From positions 73,552,600-73,616,599 of the forward strand of contig NC_083602.1 in NCBI RefSeq assembly GCF_029168945.1: a stretch of 64,000 bases of DNA. Reading direction: 5' to 3'. Shown piece by piece: positions 10,909 to 22,300 of the stretch (the stretch's first letter is position 1; each line of letters starts with the position of its first letter). Under the pieces are notes generated by a model, which saw nothing but the letters and a program-made list of their open reading frames with translations, was not told the DNA's origin and ran no database searches. This DNA comes from Cannabis sativa. Lineage: Eukaryota; Streptophyta; Magnoliopsida; Rosales; Cannabaceae. Made by a program: the position numbers and the translations under genes.

Positions 10909-11775
10909 ATGTCGAATCCCATGTTATCACTGTTGACTGAAAATAAGCTAAATGGATCTAACTTCCCTAAATGGAAAGAGAACATTAATATTGCTCTCAT
11001 AGGTGAAAGTGCCCTGTTTGTGTTGACTTAGCCGTCTCCTGAACAGCCAGGTGACAATGCAACCAAAGCTGTTAAAGAGAAGTTCGAGCGTTGGCAGAAT
11101 GCTAACAATAAAGTTCGATACTTCATGCTTTCCAGCATGGTTGACACCTTGAAAACAAGGTCTGCTAATGCTGTCACGGCTACAGAAATCATGACGCAGT
11201 TAACTGAGCTATTTAGTATGGCATCTATCCAGTCTCACTTTGACGCGACTAAGAAATTTATCAATACACGGATGGAACCCCATCAGAATGTGCGTGATCA
11301 CCTTCTCCAAATGGCAGGTTATTTCCAGGAAGCCCAGAATCATGGTGCTGAAATGGATCAGACAACTCAAGTGATTGTCATCTTGAATAGTCTGAGTCCA
11401 GATTTTTTACCCAATACATCAAATTATGTCATGAACAAGAAGGAACAAGACTTTCACACGTTAGTCAATGACCTTCAGACATATGAAAATTTGATTGGAG
11501 GACCCAATAAGAAAGGGAGTAAACCTCAGAATTCTGGAAATGGTAATAGGACGAATAATTCTGAGGCACACGTTGCCTCTACTTCCAAACCCAAGAATAA
11601 GAAGAAGTGGAAAAATGCCAAGAAGCGAGCTCAAGCTGTGAAAATAGCTAAGAACAAAAAGGCTGCAGCTTCTGGTGATACACCAAAAGGAAAGTGTTTC
11701 TACTGCAATGAGATAGGCCATTGGAAACCCCAATGTCCTAAGCTTCTTGCAAAGAAACAAGCTCAAGCTTCTTAA
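10909..11775 (+). pseudogene. gag: gag polyprotein (copia type, CCHC), one nonsense codon (LARD-2)
   Basis: A nearly complete copia-type capsid/nucleocapsid protein of about 288 codons. The chosen ATG at 10909-10911 opens MSNPMLSLLTENKLNGSNF, the typical copia gag opening in which a Leu-x-Gly-x-Asn/Tyr-x-x-Trp-type segment follows (here NFPKW). The central part resembles the UBN2-type copia gag domain. It ends in a Lys-rich basic stretch, a zinc knuckle CFYCNEIGHWKPQC and LLAKKQAQAS. Codon 41 is TAG (11029-11031), most simply a C-to-T change of a Gln codon; otherwise the frame is open to the stop at 11773-11775. Reading from the later ATG at 11125 would lose the conserved N-terminus. Confidence 0.88.
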
Positions 11776-12956
11776 ACTCAAGTGCTGCCTTAGCGAGTTG
11801 GATTTGAAAGCTGGATAATGGGATGGAGTTTGTCAAAGATAAAGAAGAAGCTCATTTATTTATTTACTTTTGAATTAATTGTTTAAATTTTAAAACAACT
11901 TAGATTTCAAGTTTGTGATTTTATTCCCGGTTCTTTTCTCACAATGTTGCAAACATTTTTTTGAATTTATAATTAAGTTTTTTTTACAAATAAATTGCAA
12001 TCTATGAGTTGAGCTTCATTACTTTATCTTATAAATCAATTACCAATTATTATATTCATTATGTTTGTATGTGCATGTATTTTTATTATTGATACAAATT
12101 CTATAGTTATTTAAACTCTCTACAGAGTTATTACTACATAAACACTAGAAATTATTTCTATGTTTATGAATTATTGTTAATTCTAAAACAATTATAAAGA
12201 ATTTGTTTAATAAAAAGATCATTTAATCTAATAGGGGTGGAGAAAAAGTTAAGAATAATATGCAGTTCAACGATCTTTTATATCTAATGAACTCTAGTTT
12301 ATATTCAACTCCACATAATCTCTATAACACTTAGAGAATCATGATCTCTACAACCTTTAGGGGTGGATCATAATCTCTATATACTTAGGGGTGGACTTTA
12401 TTCCACGACACTGTTTATGACACATAATTTTAAACATGGAAGTAATATAATAAATTAGCTATTATCAGAATAAATCCTTGATCTCGTTTATATGTTCCTA
12501 TTTATATGTACTATTGTAATAGATAATGATACCAATAAAGTTCTTTGATAATGTATCACACTACCTTAATTGAGTGGGAGAATATTAAAATTCTTTACCC
12601 ATTCTCATTTGGTTGACACTTGTGATAGGAACTTAAGAACACCACAGATAAAACAAATCTAACCGTTCACGTGGATAGAAATAACTTATTAGAATTATGA
12701 GAATAAGATAGAAGAATTCTTGCATAGTCTATTCAAATGACTTGAGTCAAGATTTCTAATCCTCATAACATTTTATGGTATCTTAATTTGATTGCTTAAT
12801 CTCTAGCAAGTATTTTACACTTCACTGCTATGTTGTTGACCTAGTCTTAAAGAAACTTATAATTTCAGACTAAGACAATAAGTCACAACGAGATATCCCT
12901 CAAAACAATAATAAGAGGTTAAAAGTATTTTTTTTTAACCAGACATCTGCTATTGA
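11776..12956 (+). other. Post-gag non-coding region of LARD-2, left part
   Basis: No supported coding frame. Contains AGGGGTGGA motifs near 12231, 12358 and 12388, and AAAAGATC (12213-12220) pairing with GATCTTTT (12272-12279). It continues at 14862 after removal of the nested solo LTR: the joined sequence ttgagtgggagc matches ttgagtgagagc at 1859 in LARD-1. Confidence 0.7.
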
Positions 12957-12961
12957 GTGGG

Positions 12962-14856
12962 TGTTGGGTTTTATGCCCTAAATAAAACTCATTTCAATAT
13001 AATCAGATTTGCTTATTAATATAGATGAGAAATAACATTTAATGTTGCATGGTTCACATGTTTTATTTCATGATTATATGTACATAATGTATGAATTCAT
13101 CTGAAACCTTTTTCACATACTTGATCATGTTTATTGTGTTGTCAACACATTGGAAAGTAAACATGACTATGTGAATAGAGTTTCCTAGATTTATCAGACA
13201 TAGGGTTTTACTGATATTATAATCTACAACAGAGTTTACTTGCATTTGGAGAAATGCTATGTTCTTTCCAGAGCATTGGTTAAAGTAAAGCTCAGGTTGG
13301 ATGCATGGAGTATGCATTGGAAGGGACCGATATTGAACTTTGACTTAGATTTATTAAACTTACCGTAATATCTATTCAAGTCAATATCGCCTAGTTGATC
13401 CTAGATCAAATGATCTTAATCCTGTTATGATTAGGCTCGATCTAAGGAGGCTATTCGTGTTCTTTGATTTGTTAGTTAAGCCCACTTTTAGGTCAGGGTG
13501 ATACATACATTTTGGGAACACGGTAGTGCAATTGAGTGGGAGCGCTAACATAAACATGGAATCTATAACTTCTATCTGGCGAATAATAAGTAAAGGATGA
13601 TCTCCTTCGAGCTTGACCAAACGAAAATAAATGGTGGAGATCTCATTTCACATAAGCTGAAATATCATTTATACGGGGTTAAGTGTTTTAAGGATTAAAT
13701 ACATTGTAGGGTGTAACGGTAATCTAATCCCTTTACATTGAAGATCATTCATATAGAGGATCATTGATCAAATTAGGATTATAACAATGGATAACTAATG
13801 ATGTGTCTATATGGTGGAACATATAGAGCATTCTATATACTGAGAGTGCAATTCTAAGTTCTATGCGTGGATTCAACGAAGAATTAATAAGTCAGTGAAT
13901 TTAGGTTATAAATTCTTGATCTGCTTATTGGAAGCTCGGTTATATAGACCCATGGTCCTCGCACTAGTTGAGATAATATTGCTTGTAAGACTCATATAAT
14001 TGGTTTTGATTAATCAATTATAATTCTCAATTTAGACTATGTCTATTTGTGAATTTTTCACTAAGTAAGGGAGAAATTGTAAAGAAAGAGTTTATAGGGG
14101 CATATTTGTTAATTATGATACTTTGTATGGTTCAATTAATAAATATGATAAATGACAGTATTATTTAATAATTATTTATAGTTATTAAATAGTTAGAATT
14201 GGCATTTAAATGGTTGAATTAGAAAATTGGCGTTTTTGAGAAAATCAGATGGAGAATTGAGAAAACTGCAAAATTGCAAAAAGTGAGGCCCAAATCCACA
14301 TGTATAGGGCTGGCCACTTTTGTAGGGAATTAACCTCTGATATTTTCATTATTTTAATGCCAAATAATTCAAACCTAACCCTAGTGGAATACTATAAATA
14401 GATAGTGAAAGCTTCAGGAAAATTACACTTTTCTTCTGACTTTTCATTCAGAAAAAACTGAGCCTTTCTCTCTCCCTATCTTTTGCCGACCCTTCTCTTT
14501 CTTCTTCCTCTTCAATTTTGAAAATTACTTAGTGTTAGAGTAGTGCCCACACACAGCAAGTGATACCTCAATCATAGTGAGGAAGATCGTGAAGAAAGAC
14601 TTTCAGCAAGAAGGAGTTTCAGCACTAAAGAATCAGAGAAAGAGATCCAGGTTCAGATATTGATAATGTTCTGCTACAGAAAGGAATCAAGGGCTAGATA
14701 TCTGAACGGAAGGAGTCATTATATACCGCTACACCCAATGTAAGGTTTCCTAAACTTTATATGTGTTTATTTTATCGTTTTAGAAAGTTCATATTTAGGG
14801 TGTTAATAAACATACTTGTGAGTAGATCTAAGATCCTGGTAAAATAATTTCCAACA
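12962..14856 (+). mobile_element. Solo LTR of the LARD family nested in LARD-2
   Basis: An 1895-bp LTR with TGTTGG...CCAACA ends, flanked by perfect gtggg duplications (12957-12961 and 14857-14861). No internal region remains, so it is the product of LTR-LTR recombination. TATAAATAG is at 14393-14401. Its sequence is closer to the LARD-3 LTRs than to its host's own LTRs, so it belongs to a different subfamily. Confidence 0.93.
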
Positions 14857-14861
14857 GTGGG

Positions 14862-15395
14862 AGCCATCTGAGATGTAATCAAATAAGTAACATTAGGCGA
14901 CCATCAAGAAATATTTATGAAAGTGACCTATATGTTAGATATTAAGGAACTATACATTAGTAATCCTAATTTCCACACCAACTCTTTAAGATTTAGAGAT
15001 GGTGGTTACTCTGGGGGTGGAGGAGTTATTCTAGAAGAGTGTAAAAACTCATCTATAATAATCCAAGATCCATCAGAGAAGATATACATAACTTTGTAAA
15101 TTCAAAATTACCAGAAAGTTATTTTACTGAAGAAAATTCTACACTGCATCATCTCAATTCCAAATTTTAAAATTTGAGAGATATGTCTTCTGTTTGTTCA
15201 TATGTACTTAATGGGCAGTAAGGATTACAGTATCCCTTGATGAGTAAAGTATATAGTTAAGGATGTTTCATAAGGTTTTATGAACCTGGTTCAAGAAATT
15301 TGGGTGGATTCAAATATACTACACTTGATCTATAGATCAAGACAAAAGATTGATTGTAATACACAACTTGTTTTATGTTAGTGCAAGTGGGAGTT
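14862..15395 (+). other. Post-gag region of LARD-2, right part, with polypurine tract
   Basis: Holds the block GGTGGTTACTCTGGGGGTGG (near 15000), which is shared with LARD-1 (near 1995) and LARD-3 (near 27663). A 60-residue open frame here (14917-15099) is not open in the sister elements. The polypurine tract GTGGGAGTT abuts the 3' LTR at 15395. Confidence 0.65.
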
Positions 15396-16326
15396 TGTTG
15401 GGTTTTGTGTCCTAAATAAAACCCATTACAATCTAATTAGTTATCAATTTAAGTGATTTATGTTAACATGTATTTTTCATGTTTATTGTTTAACATATAT
15501 GCACAAAATCAGTCAAGTCCAGAACATATATTTATTCACAATTATAGTATTGTCAACACAGTGGAATGTGATTGTGATTATATGATTCAAAAGACTAAGT
15601 CCTTGTTCATTAGTATTTTGGATTTACACCGATGTGATAATCAACGATGAAGTATACTTACACTTGGAGTAAGTGTTATGTTCTTTTCCAGGACATTGGT
15701 AAAGAATACTAGTTTCGCATGTATGGAGTATACATTGGACGGGACCGATATTGAACTTGGTCAAGATATTATAAACTTACCGTTGTATCTTTCCAAGTCA
15801 ATATCAGTAGTTGATCTTAGATTAAAAGAATCTAAATCTTGATATGCTTAGGCTCAATCTCAGGAGTGTTATTCATGTTCTTTGATTTATTAGTTAAGCC
15901 TACTTTTGGGTCAGGGTGATACGTAAATTTTGAGAACATGATAGTATGACTGAGTGGGAGTGCTGAACATAAATATGGATTCTATAGCTTCTACTGGTGT
16001 ATAGAAGTCAAGTGATTATTCCCTTCGAGCTTAGTTAAATAGAAGTAAATGGATGAGCTCTTGTTTCAGTGACTATATCTTAGATCACTAAAACATCATT
16101 TACATGTAGCTAAGTGTTTTAAGGGGCCAAATACATTGAGGGGTGGAAACGGTAAATTTATCCCATCTCGATGTAAATCATCTATATAGAGGATCTTTGA
16201 TCACATTATATGTGTTTTCTGAACTTTATATGTGTTTTCTTTTTATCGTTTTAGAAGTTCACATTTAGGTTGTTAATCAACATACTTGTGAGTAGATCTA
16301 AGATCCTGGTAAAATAAATTCCAACA
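15396..16326 (+). repeat. 3' LTR of LARD-2 with a large internal deletion (931 bp)
   Basis: Homologous to the 5' LTR from TGTTGG to about 16206 (ttgatcacat) and from about 16207 to CCAACA, but about 0.98 kb is missing between. The lost part includes the TATA region. The junction carries a short duplication (tatatgtgttttct twice), compatible with error-prone repair or slippage. Confidence 0.9.
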
Positions 16327-16331
16327 AAAAC
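16327..16331. repeat. Target-site duplication, right copy (aaaac) of LARD-2
   Basis: Matches 5445-5449 exactly. Confidence 0.9.
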
Positions 16332-16682
16332 TTGGGGAGTGGTCTTCCCAAGTTGGAGGCTAGGTATTGGGAAGAAGCACTACGGCTCCAGGGAAAAAGG
16401 GTAAAATCTAGGAACGAACTCTGAATCGACTAGGGGATGTTAAGACTAACGGGAAGGTTTCAAACACTGGCCATTGGAACTAGGTGTTTCAAAGACGTAA
16501 GCATCCCCTAACAAGTCTTCCAAAACAAATCATTAGAAAGAAATGACAAAAACCCTATTACTATTACATCCAGCCCCCACAGCCAAGGCAAAATAAATTG
16601 TCTCAGTGAATTAAAAAGTATAGCAAAAAGGAGATATATAAAAAAAACATAACAAACAATAAGTAAAGAGTCCTACTAGAGT
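16332..16682. other. Old Tat-like element, segment 2, non-coding part
   Basis: Follows LARD-2 directly and links the tandem-repeat segment (4101-5449) to the antisense ORF. No frame or repeat that I can support; contains ttggggagtggtcttccca and an A-rich tail toward 16660. Confidence 0.4.
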
Positions 16683-17466
16683 TTAAGGTTGGGCACCACC
16701 AGAAGGGTTGGAGGACTCTGTCCCAGACAACCGCTCCATCGTCTCCCAAGAAAGATCATGAACGGACCTTATACCATGTATGACGCGGGTCTGTTAGGCA
16801 TGATTGGTATCCAACAGCTGGCTCTCCTTCTTCAAGCCTTTGATTTAAAGCTTGGCCTCAATAAGTTCGGCTAGAAGGGTATTGTTAGCATTGCGCAAGT
16901 CACGGTTGTCTACAATGGCTTGGTCGAGCTCCGTAACCAGTGTGCCAGCCTCCTTTCAGTCCTCCCAGCCAGCAAAGCCAACTGTTGTCATGTGCAGAAA
17001 TGAAAGAGCTAAGTATCAGGATAGAGGTCAAAACATAATAAAAGAAGAGGAAAAGAAAGTTTCCTGAAACTTTACCCCAACCGCCTGTTGCTTAGCTGAA
17101 TGGGCCAATGCAAAGACGTCCACACTACTGCATGACGCCGAAGTATCCATGGGCAGCTTAGAGACATTCCCAAGCACTTGGTCCGAAAGTTTAGCAGTGA
17201 AAGGGGCGGCTTCTCTCCCCACCTTGTGGGCGAAGCGCTTCTCTAGGCCCTCCACCTCCACGGTTGGTCCAGTAGGGGTCAAGGTGTGAACATTGTCTAA
17301 AATTTCAGCCTTCTATATGGCCAAAAGCACGGTGGCCTGTCTACGAATTAACACTTTCTCTGCCTCCAAGCACTCCTTCAAGGCTTTGTTCACTTCCCTA
17401 TCTATTTTCATATCAAGAAGATTGAAGGGAAAAGCCTTTCTTCGGAATATGAACCCCAGAGAGGGA
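16683..17466 (-). pseudogene. Antisense accessory ORF of the Tat-like element, C-terminal part (coiled coil)
   Basis: Read on the - strand from 17466 to a stop at 16683-16685, one single frame covers about 260 codons, interrupted only by nonsense codons (17313, 17028, 16956, 16845, 16794) and no frameshift. The product has a basic start (FRRKAFPFNLLDMKIDREV), a middle part around TGPTVEVEGLEKRFAHKVGR, and a leucine-rich heptad stretch (LVTELDQAIVDNRDLRNANN and on) typical of a coiled coil, and ends SNPSGGAQP. Tat-lineage gypsy elements often carry an extra, sometimes antisense, ORF between pol and the 3' LTR; the coiled-coil 'putative gypsy type transposon' family would fit. Function unknown. 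The same frame resumes at 29996 after the LARD-3 insertion. Confidence 0.6.
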
Positions 17467-17471
17467 ATTTT
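17467..17471. repeat. Target-site duplication, left copy (atttt) of LARD-3
   Basis: atttt precedes TGTTGG at 17472 and recurs at 29991-29995 after CCAACA. Confidence 0.9.
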
Positions 17472-19364
17472 TGTTGGGTTTTATGCCCTAAATAAAACTC
17501 ATTTCAATATAATCAGATTTACTTATTAATATAGATCAGAAATAACATTTAATGTTGCATGGTTCACATGATTTATTTCATGATTATATGTACATAATGT
17601 ATAAATTCATCTGAAACCCTTTTCACATACTTGATCCTGTTTATTGTGCCGTCAACACATTGGAAAGTAAACATGACTATGTGAATAAAGTTTCCTAGAT
17701 TTATCAGACACAGAGTTTTACTGATATGATAATCTACAACAAGAGTTTACTTGTATTTGGAGAAATACTATGTTCTTTCCAAAACATTGGTTAAAGTAAA
17801 GCTCAGGTTGGATGCATGGAGTATGCATCGGAAGGGACCGATATTGAACTTTGACTTAGATTTAATTAAACTTACCGTAAAATCTATTCAAGTCAATATC
17901 GCCTAGTTGATCCTAGATCAAATGATCTTAATCCTGTTATGATTAGGCTCAATCTTGAAAGGCTATTCGTGTTCCTTGAATTGTTAGTTAAGCCTACTTT
18001 TAGGTCAGGGTGATACGTACTTTTTGGGAACACGGTAGTGCAATTGAGAGGGAGCGCTAGCATAAACATGGAATCTATAGCTTCTATCTGGCAAATAGTA
18101 AGCAAAGGATGATCTCCTTCGAGCTTGACCAAACGAAAATAAATGGTGGAGATCTCATTTCACATAAGCTGAAATATCATTTATACGGGGTCAAGTGTTT
18201 TAAAGATAAAAGACATAGTAGGGTGTTACGGTAATTTAATCACTTTACTGTGTAGATCATTCATATAGAGGATCATTGATCAAATTAGGATTATAACAAT
18301 GGATAACTAATGATGTGTCTATATGGTGGAACATATAGAGCATTCTATATACTGAGAGTGCAATTCTAAGTTCTATGCGTGGATTCAACGAAGAATTAAT
18401 AAGTTAGTGAATTTTAGTGCTAAATTCTTGATCTACTTATTGGAAGCTCTGCTATATGCATCCCATGGTCCCCCCACTAGTTGAGATAATATTGCTTGTA
18501 AGACTCATGTAATTGATTTTGATTAATCAATTATAATTCACAAATTAGACTATGTCTATTTGTGAAATTTTCACTAAGTAAGGGCGAAATTGTAAAGAAA
18601 GATTTTATAGGGGCATATTTGTTAATTATGATACTTTGTATGGTTCAATTAATAAATATGATAAATGACAATATTATTTAATAATTATTTATAGTTATTA
18701 AATAGTTAGAATTGGCATTTAAATGGTTGAATTAGGAAATTGGCATTTTTGAGAAAATCAGATACAAAAGGTGTTAAAATTGCAAAATTGCAAAAAGCAA
18801 GGCCCAATCCACTAAGTGTATAACCGGCCACCTCTTTTAGGTATTTTAAGTTGATTTTTCATTATTTTAATGCCAAATAATTCAAACCTAACCCTAGTGG
18901 AATGCTATAAATAGATAGTGAAGGCTTCAGGAAAATTAGACTTTTTCCTGACACTTTCTAAATCAAAAAAAACTGAGCCTTCTCTCTCCCTATCTGGCTG
19001 ACCACTCCCTCTCTTCTTCTTCAATATTTCGAAATCCTTAGTGATTAGAGTAGTGCCCAAACACATCAAGCAATACCTCAATCATAGTGAGGAAGATCGT
19101 GAAGAAAGATCATCAGCAAAGGAGATTCAGCATCAAAGATTCAGAGAAAGAGATCAAGGTTCAGATATTGATAATGCTCTGCTACAGAAAGGAATCAAGG
19201 GCTAGATATCTGAACGGAAGGAGTCATATTATTCCGCTGCACCCAATGTAAGGTTTCTTAAACTTTATATGTGTTTAATTTATCATTTTAGAAAGTTCAT
19301 ATTTAGGATGTTAATAAACATACTTGTGAGTAGATCTAAGATCCTGGTAAAATAATTTCCAACA
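17472..19364 (+). repeat. 5' LTR of LARD-3 (1893 bp)
   Basis: TGTTGG start, CCAACA end. TATAAATAG at 18906-18914 is the likely core promoter; the conserved agtgcccaaacacatcaagc block lies about 140 bp downstream. An antisense 79-residue frame (17893-18132) is discussed under findings and is not called as a gene. Confidence 0.93.
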
Positions 19365-22300
19365 ACTTGCCTCAGAGCCATGGTAATTGATTTACTTACA
19401 AGAAATTTGGACTTTAAAACGATTGTTTGTATGTTTTTGGATGGTATCATGTTGTATTGAGTGTTATTTGATGATTGATTGATGTTTGTAAATTTTCGTG
19501 AAAACTAATTGCAATTCTGTTTCTGGAATTATTTTTATTGGATAGTATGGAAAAAATTAAGCAAGTTAGCCTTTTACAGAACTTAATTTGGATTTTATTT
19601 GAATTAGTTATGATTTTTTGAAGATTTGAAAAAATCGGGGCTGTGCTGAAATTTTTCCTGCGATCGCAAATTTGTCCGTACAGTTCACAATTTTTTTGTT
19701 TTTCTTCGATTTTTCATACTTTTTCATGGAATTAACTTCCGATTTTTTGTATAGTTTTGTATATGTACTATTACTATTCCTAATTCAATTCTAATTATCA
19801 TTTTGAATTAATTTAATATTTTTTAAATTTAATTCAAGATATTAGTGTAATTTGAATTTGAATAGAATTAGTATCTATCTTCTTGCTTAAAAATCTATCT
19901 TATTTTTAAATTTGATTATATCTTATCTTATTTTTAAATTTAAGGTCAGATTTTATAAATATTTTTTTAAAAATCAAATCTTTTTTTAGATATTTTGACC
20001 TTATTTAAATTTAAAATAAGATATTTATAATCATGTAATTTTAAATAGATGTAAGATATTTTGCTAACTTTTAAATTTTGTTATTTTATTTATTTAAATT
20101 AAATTTAAAATCTGATAAGATATTTCATTTATCTTTTCTAATTTTTATTTAATTTTTATTTTTAAAAATAACATTTAATTTTTAAAAGTAGTTAGCAAAT
20201 TTTGAAATGATATTTAGGTTGGTTGAAACCTAATTTTTCAAAAAGTAGGTTTAATTTTAAATATTTTTTTTTTAATTTTCGAAATTTAAATATATTTTTT
20301 TTATTATTTTCGAAATTAAAAATATTTTTTTTATTTTTTTCGAAAAATTAATTTTTTTTATTTAATTATTTATTTTTCGAAATTATTTATTTAAAATTAA
20401 ATAAATCCTACTTCCAACTATCCAACTAACCTTGTTGCAGGAGTATGTGTTTTAACTTGTTTGTAAGTTTTCAAAACCTATTATTACTTGATTGCAAATA
20501 GCCATGGTTACTTTTTGCCAGATCTAATGATCTGATGGCTCCCTTGGTCAAGATAATAATTTGTAACAGGTATATTTACAATCTTCTTTCATCTGTGTAT
20601 GACCTAGCAACATGATAGGACTCATCCAAAGTGTGCCTGTGTGAGCCTATGTGTTTAATTTTACTATAGATGCATATAGGTTAATGTTGCTAAAATAAAT
20701 TATCATAGTTCTTGATAGAATTTATTTAGGCCCATTTAGTTTTTGGGCCTATTCAATTAATAACAGTTGTTCTTATTAAGGTTAAATTCCTATCTTTTGG
20801 GCCTCAAGGTGAGAGTTGGGAGCCATGTGTTGGGTACGACATACTAAACCCAACACCCCCTCACACAAACCACCCCAATTGTGAAGGCCCATTTGCCTGA
20901 TTTGAACAACTGTACTAGGTTAATTACACTAGTTTAACCTAATAAAATTGATTAGCAACATAATTAATTTCATTTATTTTTGAAATTAATTTAAGAAAAT
21001 TATAGTTTAAAGAATTTTTTATTCTAAGCTAAACTATATGTATTTTCTTGTATTTAATTAAATATAGAATTATAACCATCTAGATTCTTTCTGGAACTTA
21101 ATTTAAATTTTTCATTAAATATTCTTATTTAAGTTGATATTTAGTTATCTACAACTAACCAACTTAAATCTGAATATCTTTTGAATTTCAAATTTCAAAA
21201 TTATGTTGAGGAATTTTAGGCATTGGTTATTAAGATTCTTTAGATATTTTTTAAGTTAATATCTTTTCGAATATTAACTTAAAATAGAATATTTTCAAAT
21301 TAAGTGGTTACAACTTAATTTTTGATATTTAATTAAATTTAAATTTGAAAAATATTTAAGTTCTAGATTTTTTCTAATACAACTTAAATTAGATATTTTT
21401 TCAAATTTTGTAGAAAAGATACTTAGTCAAATAAGATATTTTCTAGATAGTTATTTCTAGACTACTTATTATTTCTAATATTTAAATAGGAAAATATTAT
21501 ACATTGTGAAATTAATTATTTATATAATTAATTTTGGTACAATTTATTTTAAGTATATTTTTCCTAGTATTAAACTAGAAATTAATAATTAAGTCCTCTC
21601 TACACTTAATTATTTATTTCTTGAATTTAATACATTTAATTAATTTGAAAATTAAATATCTAAGTTGATTTTCATCATGATACTTAAATATTTCTTTTTC
21701 ATGACATTTAATTAAATAGAAAATTATTTTTAGTTGAAGTTTATTTTTTCAACTAAATTTAAATAATTTTCAAAATATATTTTTTCCTTATTTTATTAAT
21801 CAATTTTTGAAATTGCATTTCTTAAATGCTAGAATTTCGAATTTTATCTTGAAAAATAGATTGAGTTGTAAATTAATTATTTATTTTAATTAATTCTTGG
21901 ATCAACTTAAATCAATGATTTTTTTCATTTATTGATTAATTTAAAATAAATTGAATTAAAATATATTATTAGAAATTGAATTAATTAGTCAAAGGAAAAT
22001 CTAGATAGATGATATTTTTGTTTGAAGTATTTTTCTAGTGTATTTAATTAAATAGAAAATTGATATTTAAGTTGATTTTTATGATCATATTTAAATATTT
22101 GAAATTTTTCTTATATATTTAATTAAATAGGAAAATTATATTTTTTGTTGTAAATTAATTTTATTAATTAATTTTGGGCAAACATTAAATTAGAATAATT
22201 TCCAGGATTTATTTTTTATTTTAATATGCATTTTTTTCGAAAATTGTATTCTTATATACTTTAATTTTTCGAAATGCAATATATATTTATAGAAAATTAA

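Larger units (their letters stand above)
5450..16326 (+). mobile_element. LARD-2: complete non-autonomous copia-related element, gag only
   Basis: Bounded by a perfect 5-bp target duplication (aaaac). Order: 5' LTR 5450-7355, degenerate primer site, 3.5 kb AT-rich leader, broken gag 10909-11775, non-coding post-gag region, polypurine tract, truncated 3' LTR 15396-16326. A solo LTR of the same family sits inside it at 12962-14856. There is no protease, integrase, reverse transcriptase or RNase H, so movement needed enzymes supplied in trans. Where the LTRs overlap they differ by a few percent by eye, so insertion was not very recent. Confidence 0.92.

Noticed and set aside
11461..11781. 106-residue frame antisense to gag (and its 203-475 counterpart)
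   Set aside because: Shadow of the zinc-knuckle end of gag on the opposite strand.
14917..15099. Small Gly-rich frame (RDGGYSGGGGVILEE) in a block conserved in three LARDs
   Set aside because: The counterpart in LARD-1 has stops and frameshifts; conservation is better explained by a non-coding motif.
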